A stretch of DNA of 64,000 nucleotides from Roseomonas marmotae (GTDB lineage: Bacteria > Pseudomonadota > Alphaproteobacteria > Acetobacterales > Acetobacteraceae): the NCBI RefSeq assembly GCF_017654485.1, contig NZ_CP061094.1:186001-250000 (forward strand). The letters run 5' to 3'. Each line of letters opens with the position of its first letter. The first letter of the stretch is position 1. The notes beneath the pieces were generated by a model, which saw only the letters and a program-made list of their open reading frames with translations, was not told where the DNA came from and did not search any database. Shown piece by piece: positions 41,196-49,872 of this stretch. The translations under genes and the position numbers were made by a program.

Positions 41196-42196
41196 TCGCG
41201 AGGAATTCCTGCCTGCTCCACGATGCTTTTCCACAGCGGCACCTCGGCGCGCATCCGGCTCGCCAGCGCCTCCGGCCCGTCCAGCAGCGTCTCCGCGCCC
41301 AGTTCCGTCATGCGCTCCGCCAGCACGGAATCCCGGCGCAGCGGCGCCAGCTCCCGCATCAGGCTGGCGACGACCCCGACCGGCAGGTCGCGCGGGCCGA
41401 ACAGGCCGAACCAGAGCTGGATGCCGTCGTAATCCGGCACCTCCTCCACCATGGCGGCGGCATCGGGCGCGAGCGTGGCCCGCTGGCGCCCGGCATTCGC
41501 CAGCACGCGCATCCGGCCTGCCCGCAGATGCGGGATGGCCTCGACCGGGCTGAGGAAGGCGGAATCCGTCTCTCCGCTCAGCAGCGCCGTGGCCGAGGGG
41601 GCGGAGCCGCGATAGGGCACATGCAGCAGGTCCAGCCCCGCGCGCGCGCGCAGCAGCTCGCCCGCCAGGTGGACGGTGGTGCCGACGCCGGAGGAGCCGA
41701 AGCTGACCCGGCCCGGCTGGGCGCGCGCGCGGACCAGGAAACTCCGCAGGTCACGGAAGGGACTGTCGGCACGGACCAGCAGCAGGATGGGCGCGGCTGC
41801 GGTCATGGTGATGGGCGTGAGGTCCGTCAGCGGGTCGAAGCCGGGGTCGCGCTGCAGCGCGGGAAGGATGGCCACGGCCGAGGTGCTGTGCAGCAGCGTA
41901 TGCCCGTCCGTGGCCTGCGCGACGGTGCGGATGCCGAGGGCGCCGCCGGCGCCCGAGCGGTTCTCCACCACGAAGGACCTGCCGAGGTGGCGCGTCAGGT
42001 GGTCCGCGATGATGCGCGCCGGGATATCGGCGGTGCCGCCGGGCGCGAAGGGAACGATGATGCGCGCGTTCTGGCCCGGCCAGCCCTGCTGCGCGGCGGC
42101 GGGCGCCGCGAGGAGGCCGAGACCCGCCGCCGCCAGGGCGTGGCGGCGCGTCAGGACAGGGGGGCGATGGATGGCTGATACGCGGCCGAGCGGCAT
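41192..42196 (-). CDS. Bug/TctC family periplasmic solute-binding protein
   Basis: ATG at 42196 has GGAGGG five bases upstream and is preferred to an ATG 18 bases earlier. The 334-residue protein has a signal with an Arg pair (LTRRHALAAAGLGLLAAPAAAQ), the opening WPGQNARIIVPFAPGGTADI and the ligand loop LHVPYRGSAPSATALLSGE. It is the first gene of the operon continuing through the amidohydrolase, another Bug gene, 2-hydroxyacid dehydrogenase and NTF2-like gene. An IclR-type palindrome lies 84-104 bases upstream. Confidence 0.94.
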   Translation of the reverse strand: MPLGRVSAIHRPPVLTRRHALAAAGLGLLAAPAAAQQGWPGQNARIIVPFAPGGTADIPARIIADHLTRHLGRSFVVENRSGAGGALGIRTVAQATDGHTLLHSTSAVAILPALQRDPGFDPLTDLTPITMTAAAPILLLVRADSPFRDLRSFLVRARAQPGRVSFGSSGVGTTVHLAGELLRARAGLDLLHVPYRGSAPSATALLSGETDSAFLSPVEAIPHLRAGRMRVLANAGRQRATLAPDAAAMVEEVPDYDGIQLWFGLFGPRDLPVGVVASLMRELAPLRRDSVLAERMTELGAETLLDGPEALASRMRAEVPLWKSIVEQAGIPRE

Positions 42197-42279
42197 GACT
42201 TCCCTCCGCGGCACATTGTTCCCGTGCCGTGACGGTCCAGCCTAACGGCGGCGCGGGCGCCATCCAGCATTTCGGCGCC

Positions 42280-42300
42280 GCGTTCCGCAGGGCGGAATGC
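42280..42300. promoter_or_regulatory. IclR-type palindrome, site A
   Basis: GCGTTCCG-N5-CGGAATGC, with one mismatch between arms, lies 84-104 bases upstream of the Bug operon start at 42196. It is one of four related sites in the window. Confidence 0.6.
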
Positions 42301-42346
42301 AGCGCCGTTCCGGCGGCAGGGCGGCGGCACGCGCCGCCCGGATCGT

Positions 42347-43258
42347 TCAGGCCCCGTCGGGCATGGGGTAGTCGTCGGCGTTCAGCACCCAGCCCGGCTT
42401 CTTCGAGAAATCCAGGCGCGGCGGGCAGAAGATGTCGACGAGCTGGTTCAGCCCGGCGGCCTGGGCGCGGGTGGTGTGGATGGCGGGCGGCGGGATCACG
42501 GCCACGGAAGGCGAGCCGCAGAATTCATGCTCGTCCTCCCGCCAATGGTTCATGTTCGGCGTCCAGGGCCAGCGCAGGTCGTGGATGAAGTCGCCGTCCA
42601 GGGCCAGCGAGCACTGCTCGAAATCCTCGTGGTGATGCGGGGAAAGCTTCGTGGTGTCGCGCGGGCCGTGCCGGGGGTCGAGGTAGTTCACCATGAAGGT
42701 GGAGCCACGGAAGATGCGGCCGAACCGCCCTGGCTCCACCGCCACGTCCAGCCCGTAGCGCCGGATGCGGTAGCCATCCTTCGGCGCCGGCCATGCCTCC
42801 AGCGGCGGGATCAGCGGGTTCGGCGTCGCATAGGCGGCGTTGTTCGGGCAGCGGGCGACGAGATCCTCGGCCCGTGTCGTGAAGAGGCGAACGATGCGGC
42901 CCGCGCCGCGGATCTCGATGCTGCTGTCGCCGGGCGGGATGAAGACCACCGCATGGCCCGCGCAGTCCTGCCGCTCCCCGCCGGCGGTGACGATGGCGGA
43001 GGTGGCGGCATCCGGCAGCAGCAGCACATACTCATCGGGCTGGCCCTGGCGCGTGAAGCGGGCGCCGTCGCTGGCCATGGTGTAGGCGACGACGAAGTTC
43101 TGGCCCCGCGCGTGCCAGGTGCTGCCCTCCGGGCCATCCTCCTGCGGCGGCGTCTCGTAGAACTTCACGTAGCTGGATGGCGAGTAGCCGCCCGCCGGCA
43201 CGGCATGGCCGGTGCGGGAGGGCGCGAGCGCGGCGCGCGGGTCCGACTTGTCATACAT
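42347..43258 (-). CDS. Uncharacterised cupin-like protein
   Basis: The 303-residue protein has two beta-rich halves. The first (about 50-130) has GHAVVFIPPGDSSIEIRG, cupin-like; the second (about 190-290) has LSPHHHEDFEQCSLALDGD with clustered His and Glu, a likely metal site, and VIPPPAIHTTR. This fits a bicupin, possibly a dioxygenase or isomerase. No exact family is recognised. It is divergent from the quinone oxidoreductase gene, with an IclR-type site between them. Confidence 0.75.
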   Translation of the reverse strand: MYDKSDPRAALAPSRTGHAVPAGGYSPSSYVKFYETPPQEDGPEGSTWHARGQNFVVAYTMASDGARFTRQGQPDEYVLLLPDAATSAIVTAGGERQDCAGHAVVFIPPGDSSIEIRGAGRIVRLFTTRAEDLVARCPNNAAYATPNPLIPPLEAWPAPKDGYRIRRYGLDVAVEPGRFGRIFRGSTFMVNYLDPRHGPRDTTKLSPHHHEDFEQCSLALDGDFIHDLRWPWTPNMNHWREDEHEFCGSPSVAVIPPPAIHTTRAQAAGLNQLVDIFCPPRLDFSKKPGWVLNADDYPMPDGA

Positions 43259-43423
43259 CGGCGGAGGTCTCCTTCATCTGCATCCTGTCCCGCGCGTCAG
43301 GCCGGCCGGCGCGGCGCCCTGGCCCACGGCGGATGCGGCCGTGGAAAGGACCCTGGTGGCCTCCCGGAAGGCCGTCTCCCCGATGTTAGCGGCGGCCCTG
43401 CCGGCGGCGCGGCAATTCTGGCC

Positions 43424-43444
43424 CCATTCCGCTATGCGGAACGC
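43424..43444. promoter_or_regulatory. IclR-type palindrome, site B
   Basis: CCATTCCG-N5-CGGAACGC lies in the 237-base divergent spacer between the cupin-like gene and the quinone oxidoreductase-IclR pair. Same core ATTCCG-N5-CGGAA as the other sites. Confidence 0.6.
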
Positions 43445-43495
43445 ACGCCCGCCCCGCGCGACCCGCCCCCCGCCAGGGTGCTAGGAGGGCGGCGG

Positions 43496-44545
43496 ATGGC
43501 CGTTGGCGGGAGCAGAGCCGGGATGCAGATGACAGTGGTGGAGATCCGCGGCCAGGGTGGACCGGAGGTGCTGCATCTCGCGCAGCGGCCGGTGCCGGAC
43601 TGCGGGCCGGGGGAGGTGCTGGTGCGGGTTGCCGCGGCCGGGGTCAACCGGCCGGATGTGCAGCAGCGCAAGGGCCTCTATCCGCCCCCGGCCGGCGTGA
43701 CGGATATCCCAGGGCTGGACGTGGCGGGGGTGGTCAGCGCCGTGGGGCCGGATGTCGCCTGGCCGCGTGTCGGCGACGCCGTCTGCGCGCTGGTCGCGGG
43801 CGGGGGCTATGCCGAGTTCTGCCTGGTGCCGGCGCCGCAATGCATGCCCGTCCCGCGCGGCTTCACCTTCGCCCAGGCCGCGACCCTGCCGGAAGTCTTC
43901 TTCACCGCCTGGAACAACGTCATCTGGCTGGGGCGGCTGGCGGAGGGGGAGACGCTGCTGGTGCAGGGGGGCACCAGCGGCGTCGGCCTCGCCGCCATGC
44001 AGATCGGCAGGCACCTGCGGGACGCGACGGTGCTGGCCACCAGCAGCTCCGCCGCCAAGCGGGCGGTCTGCCTGGAGATGGGCGCGGATGCCGTGGTCGA
44101 CTACCGCGACGCCGACTGGCCGGAGCAGGTACGCGCGCTGACGGACGGGCGCGGCGTGGATGTCATCCTGGACGGGCAGGGGGGCGACTACACGCCGCTG
44201 GAACTGGGGCTGCTGGCGCCGGATGGGCGGCTGGTGCTGATTGCCAGCCACCGCGCGCCGAAGGCCGAGATCAGCACGCGCGAGATCTATATCCGCCGGC
44301 TGACCCTGACGGGATCGACGCTGCGCGCGCGCCCCGTGGCCTATAAGGGCCGCATCGCGCGGGAACTGGTGGAGCAGGTCTGGCCGCTGCTGGAGGCGGG
44401 GCGCATCCGCACGCATATCTGCGGCGTGCATCCGCTGGCGGAGGCCGCGGCCGCCCATGCCGTGCTTGACGCCAATGAGCAGATCGGCAAACTGGTGCTG
44501 ACCGTTTCCGACCTCGCGGAAACCGTGCCGGAACCGCCCTCCTGA
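43496..44545 (+). CDS. NAD(P)H quinone oxidoreductase (PIG3-type MDR family)
   Basis: ATG at 43496 is chosen because AGGAGGG (43483-43489) lies six bases upstream; internal Mets at 43523 and 43529 are where homologues usually start. The 349-residue zinc-free MDR protein has GVNRPDVQQRKGLYPPPAG, the nucleotide motif VQGGTSGVGLAAMQI and GADAVVDYRD, characteristic of the PIG3 quinone oxidoreductases. It reduces quinones or enals using NADPH. Its stop overlaps the probable IclR start, so they are coupled. Confidence 0.9.
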   Translation: MAVGGSRAGMQMTVVEIRGQGGPEVLHLAQRPVPDCGPGEVLVRVAAAGVNRPDVQQRKGLYPPPAGVTDIPGLDVAGVVSAVGPDVAWPRVGDAVCALVAGGGYAEFCLVPAPQCMPVPRGFTFAQAATLPEVFFTAWNNVIWLGRLAEGETLLVQGGTSGVGLAAMQIGRHLRDATVLATSSSAAKRAVCLEMGADAVVDYRDADWPEQVRALTDGRGVDVILDGQGGDYTPLELGLLAPDGRLVLIASHRAPKAEISTREIYIRRLTLTGSTLRARPVAYKGRIARELVEQVWPLLEAGRIRTHICGVHPLAEAAAAHAVLDANEQIGKLVLTVSDLAETVPEPPS

Positions 44546-44565
44546 GCGACCCGCCTGTCCAGTCC

Positions 44566-45330
44566 GTGCTGCGCGCCCTGTCGATCCTGAAGGAATTGAA
44601 CAGGCAGCAGAACACCACGGTCGATCAACTGCACCGCACCACCGCCCTGCCGAAGCCGACCATCATGCGGCTTCTGGGCACGCTGGCGGCGGCGGGGCTG
44701 GTGACGAAGGCGGAGCGGGGCCTCGGATACCAGGTCACCTCGGATGTGCTCTCGCTCAGCGCCGGCTTCCACGGCGGGCCGCTGGTGGCGGAGGCGGGGC
44801 GCCCCTGGGCGGTGGACCTGACGCGCCGCCTGCGCTGGCCGGCGGCGATCACGGTGCCCGTGCACGGGCGCGTCGCCGTCAGCGTCAGCACCGTGGCGGA
44901 CAGCGCCGTCTCGCCCTTCCATGCCACGGTGGGCGTCAGCTTCAGCATGGTGACGCGCGCGGTGGGCCGCGCCTACCTCGCCTTCTGCCCGGATTCCGAG
45001 CGGCGCATCCTGATGCGGATGCTCGCCGCCTCCAGCGACCCGGAGGATAACCCTCCCAACCTCACCCGCGTGGTGCAGGCGATGATCACCACCGTCCGGC
45101 GCCAGGGCTATGCGGAGCGCGACCCGAATGTGGAGCCGCGTTCCTCCAATACCGTCGCGGTGCCGATCCGCCTGGGCGAGACGGTGGCCGGCACCATCGG
45201 CCTCAGCTATTTCCGCTCGGCCGTCAGCCACGCCGTGCTGGTGGGCGAGCTGGTGCCCGCGCTGAACAAGGCAAGCCAGGAAATCACCGTCTCCATGGAG
45301 CGGTTGCAGCGGGATCGCGCCGGCAACTGA
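44566..45330 (+). CDS. IclR family transcriptional regulator
   Basis: GTG at 44566 gives 254 residues, but the sequence SDPPVQSVLRALSILKELN that normally opens an IclR protein begins 24 bases earlier at a CTG (44542) which overlaps the previous stop as CTGA; no ATG, GTG or TTG lies between, so a CTG start is plausible. The winged helix (TTALPKPTIMRLLGTLAAAGLV) is followed by the GAF-like effector domain (about 80-250) with SNTVAVPIRLGETVAGTIGL. Palindromes flank it at sites B and C, so it probably controls the surrounding catabolic genes. Confidence 0.9.
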   Translation: MLRALSILKELNRQQNTTVDQLHRTTALPKPTIMRLLGTLAAAGLVTKAERGLGYQVTSDVLSLSAGFHGGPLVAEAGRPWAVDLTRRLRWPAAITVPVHGRVAVSVSTVADSAVSPFHATVGVSFSMVTRAVGRAYLAFCPDSERRILMRMLAASSDPEDNPPNLTRVVQAMITTVRRQGYAERDPNVEPRSSNTVAVPIRLGETVAGTIGLSYFRSAVSHAVLVGELVPALNKASQEITVSMERLQRDRAGN

Positions 45331-45353
45331 CGGCGCTTCGCGTGCCCCCCCCG

Positions 45354-45374
45354 GCGTTCCGCGATGCGGAATGG
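45354..45374. promoter_or_regulatory. IclR-type palindrome, site C
   Basis: GCGTTCCG-N5-CGGAATGG lies between the IclR gene and the operon starting at 45444, 70 bases before its ATG. Confidence 0.6.
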
Positions 45375-45443
45375 CCGCATTTATCCCTCCGGCGCCGGCC
45401 GCCCCTCCCTTACCGTCAACGGCACCAGAGGGAAGGGAATGCG

Positions 45444-46301
45444 ATGCCCGATCAGCATCAGGCCGCGCCGCATCTGACGGGCTTCGTTCCGCCACGCCAT
45501 GCCTGCGACGCGCACTGCCATGTCTTCGGGCCAGGCGAGCGTTTCCCTTATGCCGCGAGCCGCCGCTACACGCCGGAAGACAAGCCCAAGGAAGTCCTCG
45601 CCGCGCTGCACGACCGCCTGGGGCTGGAGCGCGCGGTGCTCGTGCAGGCGAGCTGCCACGGCACCGACAACCGCGCCATGATGGACGCGCTGCGTTCCGA
45701 TCCCGCGCGCTATCGCGGTGTCGCCATGATCGACGACGAGACGCCGGATGCCGAGCTGATGGCGATGCACGAGGCCGGCGTGCGTGGCATCCGCTTCAAC
45801 TTCATCAAGAGCCTGGGCGGCGGCCCCGGCCTGGACGTGGTGCATCGCGCCGCCGGCCGCGTGCGCGGCATGGGCTGGCATGTCGTGCTGCACCTGCAGG
45901 GCGATGGCGTGCGGGAGATGGAGGAGACCATCCGCGCGCTGCGGATGCCAGTGGTGATCGACCATATGGGCCGTGTCGATCCGGCGCAGGGGGTGGAGGG
46001 CGCATCCTTCCGCGCCCTGCTGGCGCTGCTGCGGGAGGATGAGCGGATCTGGGTGAAGCTGAGCGGCGCCGAGCGCATGGTGCCCGCCCCCTTCACCGCG
46101 GCGCTGCCCTTCGCCCATGCGCTGCTGCGGGCGGCGCCGGACCGCGTGCTCTGGGGCACCGACTTCCCGCATCCCAATCTGGCGGTGCCGGTGGAGGAGA
46201 CGGAGCTGCTGGACCTGGTGCCGCTGATCGCCCCGCGCGCGGAGGACCGGCAGCGCCTGCTGGTAGAAAATCCCGCTGCTCTCTATGGCTTTGAGGACTG
46301 A
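45444..46301 (+). CDS. TIM-barrel amidohydrolase (LigI-like)
   Basis: ATG at 45444 follows AGGGAAGGGA. The 285-residue protein has DAHCHVFGPGERFPYA, where the His-Cys-His type motif and FGP are typical of pyrone-dicarboxylate hydrolase relatives, then VVIDHMGRVD, WVKLSGAERM and the Asp in WGTDFPHPN. It hydrolyses a lactone or similar ring. It begins a seven-gene co-directional run (45444-52235). Confidence 0.92.
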   Translation: MPDQHQAAPHLTGFVPPRHACDAHCHVFGPGERFPYAASRRYTPEDKPKEVLAALHDRLGLERAVLVQASCHGTDNRAMMDALRSDPARYRGVAMIDDETPDAELMAMHEAGVRGIRFNFIKSLGGGPGLDVVHRAAGRVRGMGWHVVLHLQGDGVREMEETIRALRMPVVIDHMGRVDPAQGVEGASFRALLALLREDERIWVKLSGAERMVPAPFTAALPFAHALLRAAPDRVLWGTDFPHPNLAVPVEETELLDLVPLIAPRAEDRQRLLVENPAALYGFED

Positions 46302-46306
46302 CCGCC

Positions 46307-47131
46307 ATGCCGGCCGTTGACAGCCACGCCCATGCCTTCGATCTCTCGCGCCAGGGTTGGGGCGGGGACCGGGGCTTCGACATCCTGCCGAATGAACTCG
46401 GCACCGCGCCGCAGTTCCTGCATCTGCTCTCCTGCCACGGCTTCACCCATGGCGTGCTGATCAATCCGCTCGGCGGCTATGGCGCCAACAACACCTATAT
46501 GCTGGAGGCCATCGCCGCCAGCGGGGGCAGGCTGAAGGGCGTGGCGCTGCTGCCGGATGGCACGCCGGAGGCGGAGATCCGCCGGATGGTGGAAGGCGGC
46601 ATCACCGGCATCCGCTTCAACCTGGACTTCCCGACCAGCCCGCCGCTGCTGGGGCCCGCCGGGGAACGCGCCCTGGCCCAGGCGCGCGAGGCCGGCTGGA
46701 TCGTGCAGGTCCACTACCACCACGGGGATTCCATCATCGCGGCCCTGCCGGTGCTGCGCGCCGCCCGCCTGCCGGTGGTCATCGACCATTGCGGCAGGCC
46801 GGACCTCGCGGAAGGCCCGGGGCAGGCCGGCTTCCAGGCCCTGCTGGATTTCGGCCGGAACAGCGATGCGGTGATCAAGCTCTCCGGCGCCTTCCGCCTC
46901 ACCAGAACGGGATCGCCTTATACCGATACCGACCCCTATGTCGCGGCGCTGATCGAGGCCTTCACGCTGGACCGCTGCATCTGGGGTTCCGACTGGCCCT
47001 TCCTGCGGGCGAAGGAACGCACGGATTACGGCGCGCTGCTGGCCGCGCTGCACCGCGTCGTCCCGGATGCGGCGGGGCGGGAGAAGATCCTCTGGACCAA
47101 TCCGTCACGGCTCTTCGGCTTCACGGCCTGA
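46307..47131 (+). CDS. TIM-barrel amidohydrolase (LigI-like), second in tandem
   Basis: Starting five bases after the previous gene, this 274-residue protein opens VDSHAHAFDLSRQGW and carries VVIDHCGRPD, VIKLSGAFRLT and CIWGSDWPFLRAKE. These are the metal-binding and substrate positions of the amidohydrolase 2 family. It shares layout but not close sequence with its neighbour, so the two probably act on different intermediates. Confidence 0.9.
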   Translation: MPAVDSHAHAFDLSRQGWGGDRGFDILPNELGTAPQFLHLLSCHGFTHGVLINPLGGYGANNTYMLEAIAASGGRLKGVALLPDGTPEAEIRRMVEGGITGIRFNLDFPTSPPLLGPAGERALAQAREAGWIVQVHYHHGDSIIAALPVLRAARLPVVIDHCGRPDLAEGPGQAGFQALLDFGRNSDAVIKLSGAFRLTRTGSPYTDTDPYVAALIEAFTLDRCIWGSDWPFLRAKERTDYGALLAALHRVVPDAAGREKILWTNPSRLFGFTA

Positions 47132-47154
47132 AAAGAACCACGGGGAATACGACC

Positions 47155-48105
47155 ATGCTCATCTCCCGGCGTGGCGCCTTGATGGCCGGCGGGTCCGTCA
47201 TGATGGTGCGCGCGGCGCGGGCGCAGTCCTGGCCCGACCGCCCGATCCGCGTGATCGTGCCCTATGCCGCCGGCGGCGCCGACCAGTTCATCCGGCCCTT
47301 GCAGGACGGCATGACGCAGGCCCTGGGGCAGGCCATCGTCATCGAATCCGCGCCCGGCGGGGGCGGGGCGCTGGGCGCCAACCGCGTCCGCACCGCGCCG
47401 CCCGACGGCCATACGCTGCTCTTCGCCGGCACGGGCGCGCTGACCGCGGTACCGAGGTTGCAGAAGCTGGGCTATTCCATCGCGGATTTCGCGCCGATCG
47501 CCAATCTCATCGCCATCCCCTACGTGCTGGCGGCGCGGCGGGATGCCGCCTTCACGGATATGGCCAGCTTCCTGAAGGCCGCCAAGGCGAGGCCGGAGGG
47601 GCTGACCTATGGCACGCCCGGCACCGGCAGCACGCCGCATCTGATCGCCGAGGCCATGGCCAAGGCCGCCGGCATCCGGATGCTGCATGTGCCCTATTCC
47701 GGCATCGCCACGGCCGCCGTCGCGCTGCTGGCGGGGGATATCGACCTGGTGATGGGCGCCCCCGGCAATATCATGCCGCTGATGGAGCGCGGGGTGCGCC
47801 CGCTGGCGCAGACCGGCGCCGCCCGTATCGCACCGCTGCCGGAGCTGCCGACGCTGCGCGAGGCAGGGCTGCCGGTCGAGCTGGTCACGCGCTTCGGCTT
47901 CTTCGCGCCCCGGCACACCGATGCCGCGATTCTCGACCGCCTCGCCCGGCTCGTGCTGACCGGCGCCGCCGGCCCCGCCTATGTCGAGGCCATGCACCGT
48001 GGCTTCAACGAGGTGGAGCCGCTGGACCGCGCCCGGTTCCAGGCCTTCCTGGAAGCCGAGGACAAGGCGACGGCGCAATGGCTCCAGGCACTGGACCTGG
48101 GTTGA
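47155..48105 (+). CDS. Bug/TctC family periplasmic solute-binding protein (close paralogue of 53365-54324)
   Basis: The 316-residue protein starts MLISRRGALMAGG with a Tat-like signal ending ARAQ, then WPDRPIRVIVPYAAGGADQF. The ligand region LHVPYSGIATAAVALLAGDID and the C-terminal VEAMHRGFNEVEPLDRARF closely match the Bug protein encoded on the minus strand at 53365-54324, indicating a duplicated gene. Lies between an amidohydrolase and an aldolase gene in one operon. Confidence 0.93.
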   Translation: MLISRRGALMAGGSVMMVRAARAQSWPDRPIRVIVPYAAGGADQFIRPLQDGMTQALGQAIVIESAPGGGGALGANRVRTAPPDGHTLLFAGTGALTAVPRLQKLGYSIADFAPIANLIAIPYVLAARRDAAFTDMASFLKAAKARPEGLTYGTPGTGSTPHLIAEAMAKAAGIRMLHVPYSGIATAAVALLAGDIDLVMGAPGNIMPLMERGVRPLAQTGAARIAPLPELPTLREAGLPVELVTRFGFFAPRHTDAAILDRLARLVLTGAAGPAYVEAMHRGFNEVEPLDRARFQAFLEAEDKATAQWLQALDLG

Positions 48106-48143
48106 GGCCCGATGAACCACCATTCGCTCCAGGGAGCCATGTG

Positions 48144-48929
48144 ATGCCACCCTCGCCACCTGACGGCAGTTTCCGCGCCCGCCTCGCCCGCCGCGACGTG
48201 CTGGTCGGCAGCTTCATCAAGACGCCGACGCTGCACAGCACCGAGATCCTCGGCGCGATGGGCTTCGATTTCGTCGTGATCGACGAGGAGCATTCGCCCT
48301 TCGACCGGCAGGCGACCGATGCGGCGCTCTTCGCGGCCAGGGCCACCGGCGCCGCCGGGCTGGTGCGGGTGCCGAGCCCGGCGCCGCATCACCTGCTCTC
48401 CGTCCTCGATTGCGGGGCGACGGGCGTGCTGGTGCCGCATGTCGCCAGCGCCGCGCTGGCCGCCCAGGTCGCCGCCGCCTGCCGCTACCGTGGTGGACGG
48501 CGCGGCTATTCCGGCTCTGTCCGCGCCGCCGGCTATGGCGGCGGCAGGATGTGGGACTACGTGGACAGCGCCGATGCCGCGACCACCGTAGTCGCGCAGA
48601 TCGAGGACCCGGAGGCGCTGGACGAGATCGATGCCATCGCGGCCACCGACGGGATCGACGCGCTCTTCATCGGCCGTGGCGACCTGACCGCCGCGATGGG
48701 CGCGCCGACCAACGACGCCCCGCCGATCCGCGAGGCCGTGGACCGCATCGCCGCCGCCGCGAAGCGCGCGGGCAAGCCGGTCATGGTCTTCGTCGGCGGC
48801 ATGCAGGAAGCGAGCTGGCTGCACGGCATAGGCGCCAGCGCCTTCGTCTATTCATCCGACCAGGGGTTCATGAAGCAGGCCGCGTCCAAGGCGCTGGCGG
48901 AGCTGCGTGGCCTTCCTTCCCAAGCCTGA
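48144..48929 (+). CDS. HpcH/HpaI family class II aldolase
   Basis: The 261-residue protein has the family motifs VGSFIKTPTLHSTEILGAMGFDF, VIDEEHSPF (metal ligand Glu and neighbours), LVPHVASA, CRYRGGRRGYSG and DALFIGRGDLTAAMG. It splits 4-hydroxy-2-oxo acids into pyruvate and an aldehyde using a divalent metal. It fits as the step after lactone hydrolysis in a pyrone/aromatic-type pathway. Confidence 0.92.
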   Translation: MPPSPPDGSFRARLARRDVLVGSFIKTPTLHSTEILGAMGFDFVVIDEEHSPFDRQATDAALFAARATGAAGLVRVPSPAPHHLLSVLDCGATGVLVPHVASAALAAQVAAACRYRGGRRGYSGSVRAAGYGGGRMWDYVDSADAATTVVAQIEDPEALDEIDAIAATDGIDALFIGRGDLTAAMGAPTNDAPPIREAVDRIAAAAKRAGKPVMVFVGGMQEASWLHGIGASAFVYSSDQGFMKQAASKALAELRGLPSQA

Positions 48930-48943
48930 CAGGACATATCCGA

Positions 48944-49852
48944 ATGACCACCGAAGCCGATCCGGCCCTCGTGCAGTCGCTGATGCAGGGTGCGATCGAC
49001 CTGCATTGCCACAGCGGCCCTTCCGTCATGGCCCGCGCGGTGAACCATGAGCAGGCGCTGGAACAGGCGGCCGAGGCCGGGATGCGCGCCGTGCTGTTCA
49101 AGGACCACTACTATCCCACCGGTCCCTTCGTGGATGTGCTGAAGGAATCCGGCAAGGCCACCAGGGCGGAGCCCGTCGGCAGCATCGTGCTGAACAACGC
49201 CGTCGGCGGCATCAATCCCTTCGCCGTGGAGCCGGCGCTGAAATGCGGTGCGAAGGTGGTGTGGATGCCCACCGTCTCCGCCGCCAATCATATCCGCGAG
49301 GGGCACCGCAAGTCGCTGTTGCCGACCAAGAGCAAGATGCTCAAGCAGGTCGGGCTCTCGGCGGTGGATGCGCGGGGCGAGCTGCTGGACAATGTGAAGC
49401 AGGTGCTGGACATCATCGCCGAGCATGATGCCGTCCTCTCCTGCGGCCACCTGCATATCAGCGAGGTCTGGCCGCTCTTCGACGAGGCGAAGAAGCGCGG
49501 CGTCACCCGCCTGCTGGTCAACCACCCCAGCTACACCGTCGGCGCCACGCTGTCCGACGTGAAGGAGCTGGTGAGCATGGGCGCATGGATCGAGCATTCG
49601 ATCTGCATGTTCATCCCCAACCGCATGAAGGTCTATGACGAGGACTTCCTGAAGGCGCTGATCGAGGCGGCCGGGGTGGATCGCACCTTCTTCGGCTCCG
49701 ATCTCGGCCAGACCAACGCGCCATTGCCGGTCGAGGGCTTCCGGCAGATCATCGGCCTCTGCCTCTCGCTCGGCTATAGCGAGGATGATATCCGCAAGAT
49801 GGTCGGCACCAATGCCGCGCAGCTCGCGGGCATCGGCGCCAATCAGGGCTGA
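48944..49852 (+). CDS. DUF6282 family metal-dependent hydrolase-like protein
   Basis: The 302-residue protein has IDLHCHSGPSVM, an amidohydrolase-like metal motif, plus LFKDHYYPTGP, LSCGHLHISEVWPLF, LLVNHPSYTVGA and TFFGSDLGQTNAP. These His and Asp positions fit a metal-dependent TIM barrel of the DUF6282 type, often next to Bug proteins. The reaction is not known. Confidence 0.85.
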   Translation: MTTEADPALVQSLMQGAIDLHCHSGPSVMARAVNHEQALEQAAEAGMRAVLFKDHYYPTGPFVDVLKESGKATRAEPVGSIVLNNAVGGINPFAVEPALKCGAKVVWMPTVSAANHIREGHRKSLLPTKSKMLKQVGLSAVDARGELLDNVKQVLDIIAEHDAVLSCGHLHISEVWPLFDEAKKRGVTRLLVNHPSYTVGATLSDVKELVSMGAWIEHSICMFIPNRMKVYDEDFLKALIEAAGVDRTFFGSDLGQTNAPLPVEGFRQIIGLCLSLGYSEDDIRKMVGTNAAQLAGIGANQG

Positions 49853-49872
49853 TCCAGGATCGATAGGGAAGA

